Notes: generated from the sequence alone by a model not told the origin. A stretch of DNA of 18,863 nucleotides from Veillonella sp. AM51-8BH (GCF_003463825.1 NZ_QSDY01000033.1:1-18863); one strand, 5' to 3'. Counted from the stretch's first letter, positions 1-7,354 are shown. Program-made: numbers and translations.

Positions 1-371
1 CAACCTAATTTTTGGCCTCTAAAAGTGGATTAATATATAGGGTATAAAAATTTCTTTCAACCTATGATTAACTATGACTTTTATCACATTGAAAATATAG
101 TTTTTATAGTCGAAAATATGATGAAAAAGAACTATTGAAATACCGAAATATATACAGCGATATTCATGAAAATAATTCTCAAAACATGAAAAAGCATTGA
201 GAAAACTGTATAGTTAAGCCGTTGAAAGCATGTATGTTGTGTGTTACGATTGATGCATAGAGTTAATCTCGATGTGTATGAGAAACATATGTCTTATACA
301 CTTGAGAGTTAAAAGTTATCTCACGGTAATTTAGAATTAATATTCAACTATGTTCCTGAGGAGGGATTATC
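1..371. other. AT-rich intergenic/leader region upstream of fumarase
   Basis: No convincing coding frame is visible on either strand in this stretch. It is strongly AT-rich, with several short A and T runs and a weak inverted repeat (TTCTCAA at 176-182, TTGAGAA at 197-203). The only items I would annotate are the promoter candidate at 222-250 and the AGGAGG ribosome binding site at 359-364 for the following gene. The gene to the left of the window is not visible. Confidence 0.6.
222..250 (+). promoter_or_regulatory. Putative sigma-A promoter for fumarase operon
   Basis: TTGAAA (222-227), a 17-nt spacer and TACGAT (245-250) form a vegetative-type promoter. It would give a leader of about 115 nt before the fumarase alpha start. 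The -10 matches consensus at only four of six bases, so this is a candidate. Confidence 0.4.
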
Positions 372-1214
372 TTGCGCGAGATTCAAGTATCTGAAATCAC
401 AAAAACAGTCCGTCAAATGTGTATGGACGCAGCTTACCACTTGCCAAAAGACATCTATGAAGGCTTGAAAAAAGGCCGTGAAACAGAAGAGTCTCCAGTT
501 GGTTGCATCGTTCTCGATCAAATCATCAAAAATGCAGAAATTGCTGATGCTGAAGATCGTCCATACTGCCAAGATACTGGTATGACATTGGTATTCGTAG
601 AAGTAGGTCAAGATGTTCATTTCGTTGGTGGCGATCTTAAAGAAGCTATCAATGAAGGTGTTGCTCAAGGTTATGTAGAAGGTTACCTTCGTAAATCCGT
701 TGTAGCAGAACCATTGTTCAACCGTAAAAACACTCAAAACAACACACCTGCAATCATCTACATCGATATCGTTCCTGGCGATAAAGTAGAAATCAACGTA
801 GAACTTAAAGGCTTCGGTTCTGAAAATAAATCTGACGTAGCTATGTTGGTACCTGCAGATGGCGTTGAAGGCGTTAAAAATGCAGTTCTTGAAATCGTAA
901 AACATGCTGGCCCTAACCCATGCCCTCCAATCGTACTTGGCGTTGGTATTGGTGGTACTATGGACCAAGCAGCTGTTATGTCCAAAAAAGCTTTGCTTCG
1001 CGATATTAGCACTCCTCACAAAGATCCTGAGTATGCAAAATTGGAAGAAGAAATTTTGGAAATGGTTAACAAAACTGGTATCGGTCCACAATTGGGCGGC
1101 ACAACAACTTGTATCGGTGTAAACATCGAATGGGGTGCAACTCATATCGCCGGCCTTCCTGTTGCTGTTACTATTATGTGTCATGCTGCTCGTCATAAAC
1201 ACGTAGTACTTTAA
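372..1214 (+). CDS. Fe-S fumarate hydratase, alpha subunit (class I, two-subunit type)
   Basis: This is the catalytic, Fe-S-binding half of a class I fumarase, interconverting malate and fumarate in the cytoplasm. The 280-residue length fits the TtdA/FumA N-terminal family. Three cysteines lie where the [4Fe-4S] ligands are expected: C66 in PYCQDTG, C184 in GPNPCPP and C247 in TTTCIGVN. The C-terminal stretch GLPVAVTIMCHAARH is also typical. The start is TTG at 372, chosen because AGGAGG (359-364) sits 7 nt upstream and no ATG is better placed. The beta subunit follows after 19 nt with its own ribosome binding site, so the two are surely co-transcribed. The close relative L-tartrate dehydratase (TtdAB) has the same architecture and cannot be excluded from sequence alone, but fumarase is expected in the succinate/propionate pathway of Negativicutes. 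Codon choice resembles tuf, suggesting high expression. Confidence 0.92.
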   Translation: MREIQVSEITKTVRQMCMDAAYHLPKDIYEGLKKGRETEESPVGCIVLDQIIKNAEIADAEDRPYCQDTGMTLVFVEVGQDVHFVGGDLKEAINEGVAQGYVEGYLRKSVVAEPLFNRKNTQNNTPAIIYIDIVPGDKVEINVELKGFGSENKSDVAMLVPADGVEGVKNAVLEIVKHAGPNPCPPIVLGVGIGGTMDQAAVMSKKALLRDISTPHKDPEYAKLEEEILEMVNKTGIGPQLGGTTTCIGVNIEWGATHIAGLPVAVTIMCHAARHKHVVL

Positions 1215-1233
1215 TCGGTAGGAGGTAATTACA

Positions 1234-1794
1234 ATGGCTGAAACAATTCGCATTAATACTGAAGAATATAATGAAGAGTTTTCCCGTAAATTAAAAGTTG
1301 GTGACAGCGTTCTTATCACTGGCAAAATTTACTCCGCTCGTGACGCTGCTCATAAAGTTATGACTGAAGCTTTAGCACGTGGCGAAAAATTACCAATCGA
1401 TTGGACTAACAAATTCGTTTACTACCTTGGCCCAACACCTGCAAAACCTGGTGACCCAATTGGTTCCGCTGGTCCTACAACTTCTGGTCGTATGGATGCT
1501 TACACACCAACAATGCTTGATCAAGGTATCAAAGGCATGATCGGTAAAGGTTCCCGTAAACCAGAAGTAGTTGAATCCATGAAGAAAAATGGTTGCACAT
1601 ACTTCGCAGCAGTTGGTGGCGCTGCAGCATTGATTGCAAAATCCATCAAAAAATACGAAGTACTTGCTTATGGTGAACTTGGTCCAGAAGCTTTGGCTGA
1701 ATTGACAGTTGAAGATTTCCCTTGCATCGTAGTTGGCGATACTGAAGGTAACAACTTCTACGAACAAGGCCAAAAACCTTATAGAAAAATCTAA
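1234..1794 (+). CDS. Fe-S fumarate hydratase, beta subunit
   Basis: This 186-residue protein matches the C-terminal domain family of class I fumarases and tartrate dehydratases. It pairs with the preceding alpha subunit to form the active heteromer. Recognisable family stretches are GDSVLITGKIYSARDAAH near residue 23, GPTTSGRMDAYTP and GIKGMIGKGSR in the middle, and GELGPEALAELTVEDFP near the C-terminus. The ATG start is preceded by GGAGGT at 1221-1226, 7 nt away. It is the last gene of its operon: a strong intrinsic terminator begins 21 nt after the stop. In E. coli FumA the two domains are fused in one chain; here they are separate, as is usual in anaerobic Firmicutes and archaea. Confidence 0.92.
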   Translation: MAETIRINTEEYNEEFSRKLKVGDSVLITGKIYSARDAAHKVMTEALARGEKLPIDWTNKFVYYLGPTPAKPGDPIGSAGPTTSGRMDAYTPTMLDQGIKGMIGKGSRKPEVVESMKKNGCTYFAAVGGAAALIAKSIKKYEVLAYGELGPEALAELTVEDFPCIVVGDTEGNNFYEQGQKPYRKI

Positions 1795-1815
1795 TATCAC
1801 CGTTGAGTGATTGAA

Positions 1816-1844
1816 AGAGGCTTGCTAATGCAAGCCTCTTTTTT
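1816..1844 (+). terminator. Intrinsic terminator after fumarase operon
   Basis: A perfect 10-bp stem (AGAGGCTTGC at 1816-1825, GCAAGCCTCT at 1830-1839) with a TAAT loop runs into six T residues. It closes the fumarase operon. Confidence 0.93.
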
Positions 1845-2009
1845 ATCTATAGAGATTCAATAATTATCACTGTACATGTATATATTTAATGATTATTACA
1901 TTGTTTATTAGTATGATAGTAATATATGAAATTACTTTTATAGTTTATATATTATTATGTTAGATTCACTTTTGTTTAGTAGAGTAAAGTCTACCGATTC
2001 TGTCCATTT

Positions 2010-2018
2010 TGTGATAAT
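2010..2018 (+). promoter_or_regulatory. Putative extended -10 promoter for ywlG operon
   Basis: TGTGATAAT is an extended -10 element (TGN plus GATAAT at 2013-2018), 42 nt upstream of the ywlG start. No good -35 hexamer is present at 16-18 nt. The rest of the 1845-2060 gap is AT-rich without further recognisable structure. Confidence 0.35.
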
Positions 2019-2060
2019 ATACATATAGATTTATACATTCAAAGTGAGTGAGGCGATATC

Positions 2061-2612
2061 ATGACTTCTGTAGAAACTATTCGTCAGTCAGTGCGTACAG
2101 CGATGGCTGAATTGCTAGATTTGGCAAAGGTTCGAGAAGGTCAATTATTTGTGGTGGGTTGTTCCACTAGCGAAGTTATGGGTAAGAAAATTGGCACTGA
2201 TTCCCACATTGATGTGGCTCAGATCCTATTTGATGAAATATATAAAGCTGTTAAAGCTAAAGGTCTTAATTTGGCCGTTCAATGTTGTGAGCATATTAAT
2301 CGAGCTCTTGTTATGGAACGTAGTGCAGTAACTTGGGAGGAAGAGGTTAATGTAGTACCTCAACGTCATGCAGGTGGAGCCATGGCTGTTACTGCCTATG
2401 AACGTTTTGACGATCCAGTGATGGTTGAATTTATTAAAGCTGATGCAGGTATCGACATCGGGGACACTTTCATAGGTATGCATATGAAACATGTTACTGT
2501 ACCAGTGCGCCTCAGTATTAAAGAAATTGGTGAGGCTCATGTAACTGCTTGTCGTGTTCGACCTAAGAGCATTGGTGGTGAACGTGCTGCATATAATGAA
2601 GCGTTGATGTAG
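2061..2612 (+). CDS. ywlG: UPF0340/DUF436 family protein YwlG (TIGR01440)
   Basis: The 183-residue protein is recognised as a member of the YwlG family, conserved in Firmicutes and of unknown biochemical function. Characteristic stretches are VVGCSTSEVMGKKIG near residue 31, VQCCEHINRALVMER in the middle, and GMHMKHVTVPVRL with VTACRVRPK toward the C-terminus. The length is normal for the family and no signal peptide or membrane segment is visible, so it is probably cytoplasmic. The conserved CS and CC motifs suggest metal or thiol chemistry, but that is inference. The ATG start has GAGG at 2050-2053. It leads a cluster with a small membrane protein 9 nt downstream and the large acidic protein after that. 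Confidence 0.85.
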   Translation: MTSVETIRQSVRTAMAELLDLAKVREGQLFVVGCSTSEVMGKKIGTDSHIDVAQILFDEIYKAVKAKGLNLAVQCCEHINRALVMERSAVTWEEEVNVVPQRHAGGAMAVTAYERFDDPVMVEFIKADAGIDIGDTFIGMHMKHVTVPVRLSIKEIGEAHVTACRVRPKSIGGERAAYNEALM

Positions 2613-2621
2613 GGGGATAGT

Positions 2622-2804
2622 ATGTCAAACGTAATACCATATTTTGTATTAGCTGTTGTAGCGCTTGGATTTTTTGCCATTTGTTACGCCGTTTTTAATC
2701 GTAATGATAGTGAAAGCCAAGCTAAAGATGAGCACCATGATAGATCTGTTACTAAATTTGATGGTGAACATCATAGAGAAAAGTCCGTTAATGATCTAGG
2801 GTAG
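2622..2804 (+). CDS. Small single-span membrane protein of unknown function
   Basis: I do not recognise this 60-residue protein. Residues 4-25 form one hydrophobic membrane segment (VIPYFVLAVVALGFFAICYA). A short, very hydrophilic tail rich in His, Asp, Glu and Lys follows (for example EHHDRS and GEHHREKS). The ATG has AGGGGG just upstream, 9 nt after the ywlG stop, so translation is likely. It may not be a complete protein: adding one G to the GGG at 2799-2801 would bypass the TAG at 2802-2804 and continue straight into the frame of the next gene (LGVGDVTVTHEGGTNV). It could therefore be the N-terminal anchor of that larger protein, giving about 623 residues in total. Confidence 0.6.
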   Translation: MSNVIPYFVLAVVALGFFAICYAVFNRNDSESQAKDEHHDRSVTKFDGEHHREKSVNDLG

Positions 2805-2839
2805 GCGATGTAACTGTTACACATGAAGGTGGAACCAAT

Positions 2840-4492
2840 GTGTATACGGCCTCTGTGCTAGAGGGTAATGAAGAGTATAATGCTTCTGAATCTATGGTAA
2901 CTCATGAAGATACATCTTATAACCGACGAGATGGTAATCAATTACATGTGGAAGACTCCGGAACAGGATATTCCTTGGCCTTAGGTCATCATGCAGGCGA
3001 GCCTGAGACTAAATCAAGTCAAGCTGACTTAAAAGGACAAGAACCTGTTCAAGATACATCTGTTTCTGCTGATTCTATTCCGCATGAATCTGTTTCACAT
3101 GAATCTATTCAAGTAAATTCTGGTTCTCTAGAGAAGACAGAATCTGCTCCAACAGAACATAGTAATGATGAAACTATTATAATGCCTGCAGTTTCTGATG
3201 GTAAACGCTCTAATAGTGAGCATCATTCCACTCCATTGATGGATAAGACTATTGTTCTTGATGCTGTTACAGATGAACTTCGCAATCGAGCTAATTCTGT
3301 AGAGGATACGATTGCTATGGGCGAATCTGTAGAGGCTCTTGAAGCTGATGAAGCAGAACATATTGAGGCTACACAAATGATCGGTGGTGTCGATGAGATT
3401 AAAACAGCAGAAGGCCCATCTGTATTGGATGAAACACGCTTGTTTGATGCTTCCGAAATAGAGGCTCAATTGGCAGCCGCTAGTATGGTTGAAGAAGAGG
3501 TACCAACAGGGCAATGGGCTAAAGCGGCACATGAAGATAAATGTATTGAATTGGCAATCGCACCATTTATTCATGCCTTCGGCGTGTTGCATGGAGATAC
3601 ACAACATTATGTGGAATCTATTACAAGAGATGCATTAGCAGCTCTTAATATTACAAAGTTAGCTGAAGTCAATGCACTTCTTGATAATATTGTTATTCAA
3701 GAAGCCTTGATGAGTATGCAAAAGGCTTATGCTGCGACGAATACAGAGTGGATGAAATCCGCCGCCTTAGGTGCGTTCTTAGATGTAGTACAATCACCTA
3801 AGTCTAGTACTCCGTACCTTGTAGCCTTTGATGCGTTACGTGTATTGCCACACTTGACATTAGGTCATTTCCAAGTCATGGCATTGACACTATTGCTACA
3901 ATACTCTAGAAACTCTAATAATTATGGATTAATTCATTTCCAACATTATGTAGAGAAATATATTGAGCCATTTATTTCTGATTTACCTCAAAATAATTCT
4001 TTCTACCGTCAATTAGATTACTTACGCTGTACACAAGAGGAACGTGAACCGATTACATTAGCCCAAGTATTATCCAATTCTTATCCATTCGTGTTCAACT
4101 ATCGTGGTTTCTCCAAGGAGGAACTCTTCCGTGCTACCGATGGTCATGGTGTGGATCCGCGCTATGTAGTACGTAGCTTGAACTCCAATCTATATAAATT
4201 GGCATTGGTTGATGAGTCTTTAGCACCACGATTCTTTAGACAAACTCGCATTTCCGATTCTATGGTACAACGAGATCTCATTGCTCTTATGAAGAGTAAA
4301 CCGACTGCTTTCAGAGGCCAAGAAGCACGTGATATTATGGATGATATTTCTCCAGTTCTCTTAGATTTAGCAGATGTATTTGATCATACGCCTATGTCTA
4401 AAATTAGTTTAACATTACTTGGCCTATATTTAGGTCGTGCTCATGTGAAAGCTACTATTGGTGAAGAATTCGATTTATCTCATTGGTTCTGA
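2840..4492 (+). CDS. Large protein: acidic Thr-motif repeat region plus C-terminal all-helical domain
   Basis: The function is unknown. Residues 1-230 are acidic, Ser/Thr-rich and probably unstructured. Within them five Thr motifs recur at 20-25-residue spacing: DETIIM (T112), DKTIVL (T137), EDTIAM (T157), EATQMI (T178) and DETRLF (T199). Residues 230-550 look like a compact helical domain; the stretch around 300-380 (VLPHLTLGHFQVMALTLLLQY) reminds me of a family labelled LPO_1073/Vpar_1526, from memory and unconfirmed. The assigned start is GTG at 2840 with GAAGGTGG 7 nt upstream. The frame is open back to 2795 and encodes GDVTVTHEGGTNV before the GTG, which suggests the real protein begins further upstream, possibly in the 60-residue membrane ORF after a lost base. 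The operon ends here, at the tandem repeat and bidirectional terminator. Confidence 0.6.
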   Translation: MYTASVLEGNEEYNASESMVTHEDTSYNRRDGNQLHVEDSGTGYSLALGHHAGEPETKSSQADLKGQEPVQDTSVSADSIPHESVSHESIQVNSGSLEKTESAPTEHSNDETIIMPAVSDGKRSNSEHHSTPLMDKTIVLDAVTDELRNRANSVEDTIAMGESVEALEADEAEHIEATQMIGGVDEIKTAEGPSVLDETRLFDASEIEAQLAAASMVEEEVPTGQWAKAAHEDKCIELAIAPFIHAFGVLHGDTQHYVESITRDALAALNITKLAEVNALLDNIVIQEALMSMQKAYAATNTEWMKSAALGAFLDVVQSPKSSTPYLVAFDALRVLPHLTLGHFQVMALTLLLQYSRNSNNYGLIHFQHYVEKYIEPFISDLPQNNSFYRQLDYLRCTQEEREPITLAQVLSNSYPFVFNYRGFSKEELFRATDGHGVDPRYVVRSLNSNLYKLALVDESLAPRFFRQTRISDSMVQRDLIALMKSKPTAFRGQEARDIMDDISPVLLDLADVFDHTPMSKISLTLLGLYLGRAHVKATIGEEFDLSHWF

Positions 4493-4508
4493 TGTGTAAA
4501 ATTAATTG

Positions 4509-4588
4509 TAAAGAACTAATATTAAAGAACTAATACTAAAGAATTAATAGTAAAGAATTAATAGTAAAGAATTAATAGTAAAGAAATA
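4509..4588. repeat. 14-bp tandem repeat, five copies plus a partial sixth
   Basis: Units begin at 4509, 4523, 4537, 4551 and 4565, with consensus TAAAGAATTAATAG. The first two differ slightly (AACTAATAT and AACTAATAC endings); units 3-5 are identical. A degenerate sixth copy follows at 4579. The array lies just after the stop of the large acidic protein and before a terminator, so it is in the 3' untranslated region. Confidence 0.9.
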
Positions 4589-4599
4589 CTAATCGTATA

Positions 4600-4636
4600 C
4601 AAAAAGTCTCCCTAGATTATCTAGGGAGACCTTTTT
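4600..4636. terminator. Bidirectional intrinsic terminator
   Basis: A perfect 10-bp stem (GTCTCCCTAG at 4606-4615, CTAGGGAGAC at 4621-4630) with an ATTAT loop is flanked by an A run on the left and a T run on the right. It can therefore end transcription from both the 550-residue gene on the + strand and the regulator on the - strand. Confidence 0.92.
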
Positions 4637-4681
4637 ACGTTTATTGTATATTTTTAGTTTTACTATAGGTTAGAAGACATG

Positions 4682-5407
4682 CTAGAAGCTATTAAAACCG
4701 AATTCTTCGATTCCTTCCACGTCTTTTAGTGTTACTGTACGGCCTGTAATATCGATAATGCCTTCATCTCTTAGGCGGCCGAGTTCGCGGCTAAGTGCTG
4801 TGCGAGATACATTGAGTACCTCTGCCATTTGCTCGCGGTTATGTGGCAAATGGATTGTTGTAGACTGTTGACGTTTATAAATGTCTGTTAAGTACGCGAA
4901 AATCTTCTCGCGCATACCTTTCAAGGTAAGATAATGAACCTTTCTTGTAAGGAGAATAGCTTTTTCAGACAAGTCCTCCAATAGGTTGGACAAGATTTTT
5001 GTTTGGCATTGTTGGCAATCAGGCAATGTATCAATAAATGTTTCAAGAGGAATGAACATAATTTTACTAACCTTTGTAGCTTTAATCGTAGCAGGCCATA
5101 AAGGTTGTTTACTAAATAGCAATGCTTCACCAAAAATATCAGACTGTTCAAGGTTAGCCATAATAACGCGTTGGCCCATAACATTTTCACGTGTCAGTAA
5201 CGCACTGCCTTCGAGAATAACCCCAATGCCTTCCATAGGATCCCCAGAGAGGGCAATAAAATCATTTTTCTTATAGCTATGCACAATAACCTTCGCATTA
5301 TGTAAATAGCTGCGTAGTTCAGGTTCGCCCAGCTTATTAAATAAAGGACATTTAATTAGGGTAGGTAGATATTGGTTGATAATATCATTTGAAAGTATTT
5401 GCTTCAT
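4682..5407 (-). CDS. Crp/Fnr family transcriptional regulator, probable hcp regulator
   Basis: The 241-residue protein has an N-terminal cyclic-nucleotide-binding-type beta-barrel (about residues 20-125, with GDPMEGIGVILEGSALL and GEALLF), a dimerisation helix, and a C-terminal Crp-type helix-turn-helix (about 190-217, NREQMAEVLNVSRTALSREL). I chose the ATG at 5407-5405: GGAGG lies 5 nt upstream of it, whereas the GTG at 5413 would overlap that ribosome binding site. Three cysteines in the sensor half (C20, and C131/C134 as CQQC) could take part in sensing, which is speculation. It is divergently transcribed from hcp across a 274-bp gap with a palindrome. In Desulfovibrio, Porphyromonas and clostridia, HcpR-type Crp/Fnr proteins next to hcp control the nitrosative stress response, so the same role is inferred here. 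Confidence 0.88.
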   Translation of the reverse strand: MKQILSNDIINQYLPTLIKCPLFNKLGEPELRSYLHNAKVIVHSYKKNDFIALSGDPMEGIGVILEGSALLTRENVMGQRVIMANLEQSDIFGEALLFSKQPLWPATIKATKVSKIMFIPLETFIDTLPDCQQCQTKILSNLLEDLSEKAILLTRKVHYLTLKGMREKIFAYLTDIYKRQQSTTIHLPHNREQMAEVLNVSRTALSRELGRLRDEGIIDITGRTVTLKDVEGIEEFGFNSF

Positions 5408-5448
5408 GAGCACCTCCGATGTGACGAAGTCTATAGTAAATTTAAATG

Positions 5449-5477
5449 ATTATTGTATAATAATAGTATAAGGTCAA
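5449..5477 (-). promoter_or_regulatory. Putative promoter of the Crp/Fnr regulator gene
   Basis: On the minus strand TTGACC (5477-5472), a 17-nt spacer and AATAAT (5454-5449) form a good promoter, placing transcription about 35 nt upstream of the start codon. The -35 lies inside the 5471-5484 palindrome, which would suit autoregulation. Confidence 0.5.
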
Positions 5478-5484
5478 ATGACCT
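5471..5484. promoter_or_regulatory. Palindromic operator candidate between regulator and hcp
   Basis: AGGTCAAATGACCT consists of perfect 6-bp arms AGGTCA/TGACCT around a central AA. Crp/Fnr dimers bind two-fold symmetric sites of about this size. It overlaps the -35 of the divergent regulator gene. Confidence 0.5.
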
Positions 5485-5600
5485 ACCTGTTCCACAAGGG
5501 GAGCTAGGTAAAAATTTTGAAAAAGTTTTTTATTTGTTGCTCAAGCTACAGAAATTGTATCACCTTTACGTTATACTTTCAAATGTAATCAATCAGACAC

Positions 5601-5615
5601 CTGATAATTCATCAG
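5601..5615. promoter_or_regulatory. Second inverted repeat upstream of hcp
   Basis: CTGAT-AATTC-ATCAG is a perfect 5-bp inverted repeat. It resembles an FNR half-site pair but with a 5-nt rather than 4-nt centre. A -10-like TATTAT at 5634-5639 would put the repeat near -40, a position used by Crp/Fnr activators. No good -35 hexamer precedes that -10, as expected for an activator-dependent promoter. The assignment is tentative. Confidence 0.35.
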
Positions 5616-5649
5616 TGTAATGTATAGGTTTTATATTATCTAGCTTGAA

Positions 5650-5666
5650 TGCGAGGAAGTCTCGCA
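5650..5666 (+). other. Small hairpin abutting the hcp ribosome binding site
   Basis: TGCGAG (5650-5655) pairs with CTCGCA (5661-5666) around GAAGT, directly before AAGGAGG (5667-5673). A hairpin here might stabilise the hcp mRNA 5' end or modulate ribosome access. Confidence 0.45.
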
Positions 5667-5681
5667 AAGGAGGATTTTTAA

Positions 5682-7247
5682 ATGAGCATGTTCTGTTATC
5701 AATGCGAACAATCTGCTGCACCAGGCGGCTGTACTGTACAAGGTGTATGTGGTAAAACTGCACCAGTTGCTAACTTACAAGACGAATTAACTGCTGCTTT
5801 AGTTGGCTTGGCTCGCGCTTTAGACGTAAAAGGCCACACTAAAGAAGGTATCGATTATTTAATGCGTGGTTTGTTCATGTGTGTAACAAACGTTAACTTC
5901 TCTGAAGATCGCGTTCAAGCGTTCATCGACGAAGTAAACGCTTACCATGCACAAGTGGACAGCACTCAACAAAACTTCGATTGGGAACAATTGTGGAAAG
6001 GTGAAGAAGATATCGTATCTCTTCGTTCCACATTGTTGTTAGGTATGCGTGGTATGGCTGCATACGCATGGCATGCTGCTCGCCTTGGTTTCCATGATGC
6101 TGACGTTGACGCTTGGTTCGTTAAAGGTTTAGTAGAAATGGCGAAAGATCACAGCGCTGAAGAATGGCTTGGTCTTTTGATGGAATTCGGCGAAATCAAC
6201 TTGAAATGTATGGCTGTTCTTGATAAAGCTAATACAGAATCTTACGGTACACCAGTACCAACTACAGTACCTTTGACTGTAGAACCAGGTCCTTTCATCG
6301 TTGTAACTGGTCATGACCTTCACGACTTGAAACAATTGTTGATCCAAACTGATGGTAAAGGTGTAAACATCTATACTCATGGTGAAATGTTGCCTTGCCA
6401 CGCTTACCCTGAATTGAAAAAACATCCTCAATTAAAAGGTAACTTCGGTACTGCATGGCAAAACCAACAAAAAGAATTCGTTGACGTTCCTGGCGCATTC
6501 TTGTTCACTACAAACTGCATTATGCCACCAAAAGAAAACTACAGAGAAAATATCTTCACTACAGATATGGTAGGTTTCGACGGTTGTGCACACATCGAAG
6601 AAAAAGAAGACGGTACTAAAGACTTCTCCGCAGTTATCAACCGTGCAATCGAATTGGGCGGCTACAAAGAAGCTCAAGAATTCACTGGTATCAACGGTGG
6701 TCACGAAGTAACTACTGGTTTTGGTCATGGTACAGTATTGAGCATTGCTGATAAAGTAATCGACGCTGTAAAAGCTGGCGCAATCAAACACTTCTTCTTA
6801 GTAGGTGGTTGTGACGGTGCTAAAGTAGGCCGTAACTACTACACAGAATTCGTAAAACAAACTCCAGATGATACAGTAGTATTGACATTGGCTTGTGGTA
6901 AATTCCGTTTCAACGACCTTAACATCGGCGAAATCGGTGGCATCCCTCGTATCCTTGATATGGGTCAATGTAACGATGCTTACTCCGCTATTCAAGTAGC
7001 AGTAGCTTTGGCTGGTGCTTTTGAATGTGACGTAAACGACTTGCCATTAACATTGGTATTGTCCTGGTACGAACAAAAAGCGGTATGTATCTTGTTAACA
7101 TTGTTGGCATTGGGTATCCGCAACATCTACATCGGACCTTCCTTGCCTAAATTCTTCTCCAGCAATGTATTGAACATTTTGGTAGAAAAATTCAACTTGC
7201 ATCCAATTACAACTCCAGAAGCTGACATGAAAGCTATCTTGGGCTAA
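5682..7247 (+). CDS. hcp: Hybrid-cluster protein / hydroxylamine reductase
   Basis: Hcp carries a cubane Fe-S cluster and an Fe-S-O hybrid cluster. It reduces hydroxylamine to ammonia and is also described as a nitric oxide reductase that protects against nitrosative stress. The N-terminal motif is CX2CX8CX5C (C5, C8, C17, C23), the spacing of class I Hcp from strict anaerobes. Later conserved pieces include VTGHDLHDL, NCIMPP, FDGCAHIEEK, GGCDGAKVGRNYYTE, LACGKFRFN and the C-terminal SWYEQKAV, which contain the hybrid-cluster ligands. At 521 residues the protein is nearly full length. The ATG is preceded by a very strong AAGGAGG. It is monocistronic, followed by hairpins and a terminator, and divergent from a Crp/Fnr regulator that probably controls it. 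Codon choice resembles tuf, indicating high expression when induced. Confidence 0.95.
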   Translation: MSMFCYQCEQSAAPGGCTVQGVCGKTAPVANLQDELTAALVGLARALDVKGHTKEGIDYLMRGLFMCVTNVNFSEDRVQAFIDEVNAYHAQVDSTQQNFDWEQLWKGEEDIVSLRSTLLLGMRGMAAYAWHAARLGFHDADVDAWFVKGLVEMAKDHSAEEWLGLLMEFGEINLKCMAVLDKANTESYGTPVPTTVPLTVEPGPFIVVTGHDLHDLKQLLIQTDGKGVNIYTHGEMLPCHAYPELKKHPQLKGNFGTAWQNQQKEFVDVPGAFLFTTNCIMPPKENYRENIFTTDMVGFDGCAHIEEKEDGTKDFSAVINRAIELGGYKEAQEFTGINGGHEVTTGFGHGTVLSIADKVIDAVKAGAIKHFFLVGGCDGAKVGRNYYTEFVKQTPDDTVVLTLACGKFRFNDLNIGEIGGIPRILDMGQCNDAYSAIQVAVALAGAFECDVNDLPLTLVLSWYEQKAVCILLTLLALGIRNIYIGPSLPKFFSSNVLNILVEKFNLHPITTPEADMKAILG

Positions 7248-7266
7248 TCGGATCCATTAATCTGTT

Positions 7267-7313
7267 AACCACAGTCCTACTTCCCCTCTCTTTTATGATT
7301 TAGGACTGTTGTT
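7267..7313 (+). other. Long-arm hairpin downstream of hcp
   Basis: AACCACAGTCCTA (7267-7279) and TAGGACTGTTGTT (7301-7313) form 13 pairs with one G-U, closing a 21-nt pyrimidine-rich loop. No U run follows, so it is not a classical terminator. It sits just before the true terminator and may protect the 3' end. Confidence 0.5.
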
Positions 7314-7319
7314 ATAAAT

Positions 7320-7354
7320 AACGCACCTAGGGTTATACTCTAGGTGCGTTTTTT
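7320..7354 (+). terminator. Intrinsic terminator after hcp
   Basis: AACGCACCTAG (7320-7330) pairs perfectly with CTAGGTGCGTT (7340-7350) and is followed by a run of T residues to 7354. Confidence 0.93.

Noticed and set aside
348..1325. Long minus-strand open frame opposite fumarase alpha
   Set aside because: Its translation is Cys/Phe/Asn-rich with no family resemblance, it lies wholly antisense to a well recognised gene, and it has no ribosome binding site. Similar antisense frames opposite hcp and tuf were rejected for the same reason.
4509..4588. Short CRISPR-like repeat array
   Set aside because: The units are directly adjacent without spacers, only 14 bp long and AT-rich; no cas genes are present.
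5500..5600. Riboswitch or T-box leader upstream of hcp
   Set aside because: I found no T-box sequence, specifier stem or known riboswitch core; only the short inverted repeats and the hairpin at the ribosome binding site can be supported.
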